From the NCBI GenBank assembly GCA_964520975.1, contig CAZFPA010000107.1:1-5831 (forward strand): a DNA stretch of 5,831 nucleotides, read 5' to 3'. Positions within the stretch are counted from its first letter, which is position 1; every line of letters begins with the position of its first letter. Under the pieces are notes generated by a model. It had not been told where the DNA came from and made no database searches. It worked only from the letters and a program-made list of their open reading frames with translations. This DNA is from CAZFPA01 sp964520975 (GTDB taxonomy: Bacteria > Bacillota > Negativicutes > Selenomonadales > Selenomonadaceae). Positions 5,743 through 5,831 of the stretch are shown here, piece by piece. A program made the position numbers and the translations under genes.

Positions 5743-5831
5743 TTTCACAAAAAATGGTATTTTTTACGGAAACCATGACCAAGGGCGTGGGTGTTAAGAC
5801 GCAGGCAGAATCGTCCTGGTAATGAGCGTTT
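5743..5831 (+). promoter_or_regulatory. Structured 5' leader, probable L13 (rplM) leader, cut by window edge
   Basis: This untranslated stretch follows the promoter at 5709-5736 and reaches the window edge. ATGGT (5754-5758) can pair with ACCAT (5772-5776). ACCAAGG (5778-5784) can pair with CCTGGT (5815-5820), leaving one bulged A, and encloses a GCGT/ACGC hairpin (5785-5788 with 5799-5802). From 5767 on the sequence is much richer in G and C than the AT-rich promoter region, as a constrained RNA would be. Since rplM-rpsI commonly follow truA and rplM carries a known autoregulatory L13 leader, that is the best identity. It rests on position and hand-drawn pairing, not on a covariance-model match, and its start is estimated from the promoter. 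Confidence 0.45.

Noticed and set aside
5775..5822. A 15-codon reading frame (MTKGVGVKTQAESSW) whose TAA overlaps a following ATG (TAATG)
   Set aside because: No proper Shine-Dalgarno precedes it (only GGA, four bases away), it overlaps the proposed RNA stems, and the following ATG also lacks a binding site. It is better explained as part of the structured leader.
5743..5831. Cyclic di-GMP (GEMM) riboswitch suggested by GGAAACC and GACGCAG
   Set aside because: The conserved GEMM core and its tetraloop-receptor arrangement cannot be drawn. The position after truA fits a ribosomal protein leader better.

Overview
The window is a chromosomal housekeeping segment, all genes on the + strand, from a low-to-medium GC Firmicute-type bacterium. 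The most likely group is the Negativicutes (Selenomonas/Mitsuokella-like). This rests on three things: rpsD sits between rpsK and rpoA, as in Clostridia and Negativicutes but not Bacilli; an ECF-transporter cassette plus truA follows rplQ; and the S4 N-terminus is zinc-finger-less and lineage-like. The assignment is inferred from gene order and protein character, not from a database search.

Layout. (1) Bases 1-2207 are the 3' part of the ribosomal 'alpha' operon: rpsK (S11, 5' end cut by the window edge), rpsD (S4), rpoA (RNA polymerase alpha) and rplQ (L17). A stem-loop terminator follows at 2218-2254. (2) Bases 2255-2371 form a short intergenic region. It has a promoter-like element with a perfect TATAAT, and immediately after it a second terminator-like hairpin with a six-T tract, ahead of a strong Shine-Dalgarno and a TTG start. 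(3) Bases 2372-5626 are a tightly overlapping operon: ecfA1, ecfA2, ecfT and truA. A strong intrinsic terminator follows at 5645-5676. (4) Bases 5677-5831 hold no convincing protein gene. They contain a promoter-like element (TATAAT at 5731) followed by a structured leader that runs off the window. Because rplM-rpsI usually follow truA in Firmicutes, this is most likely the start of the autoregulatory L13 leader of rplM.

How the genes work together. The first operon makes small- and large-subunit ribosomal proteins together with the assembly platform of RNA polymerase. The second encodes the shared energizing module (two ATPases plus the transmembrane coupling protein) of a group II energy-coupling factor vitamin/metal importer. 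Its substrate-binding S components are not here and must be encoded elsewhere. truA, a tRNA pseudouridine synthase, is translationally coupled to ecfT.

The genes are intact and ordinary, apart from the window-truncated rpsK. I found no mobile element, CRISPR array, tRNA or rRNA gene and no sign of a novel multi-gene system. The points worth a second look are the non-coding elements at 2286-2345 and 5737-5831, and the atypical S4 N-terminus.
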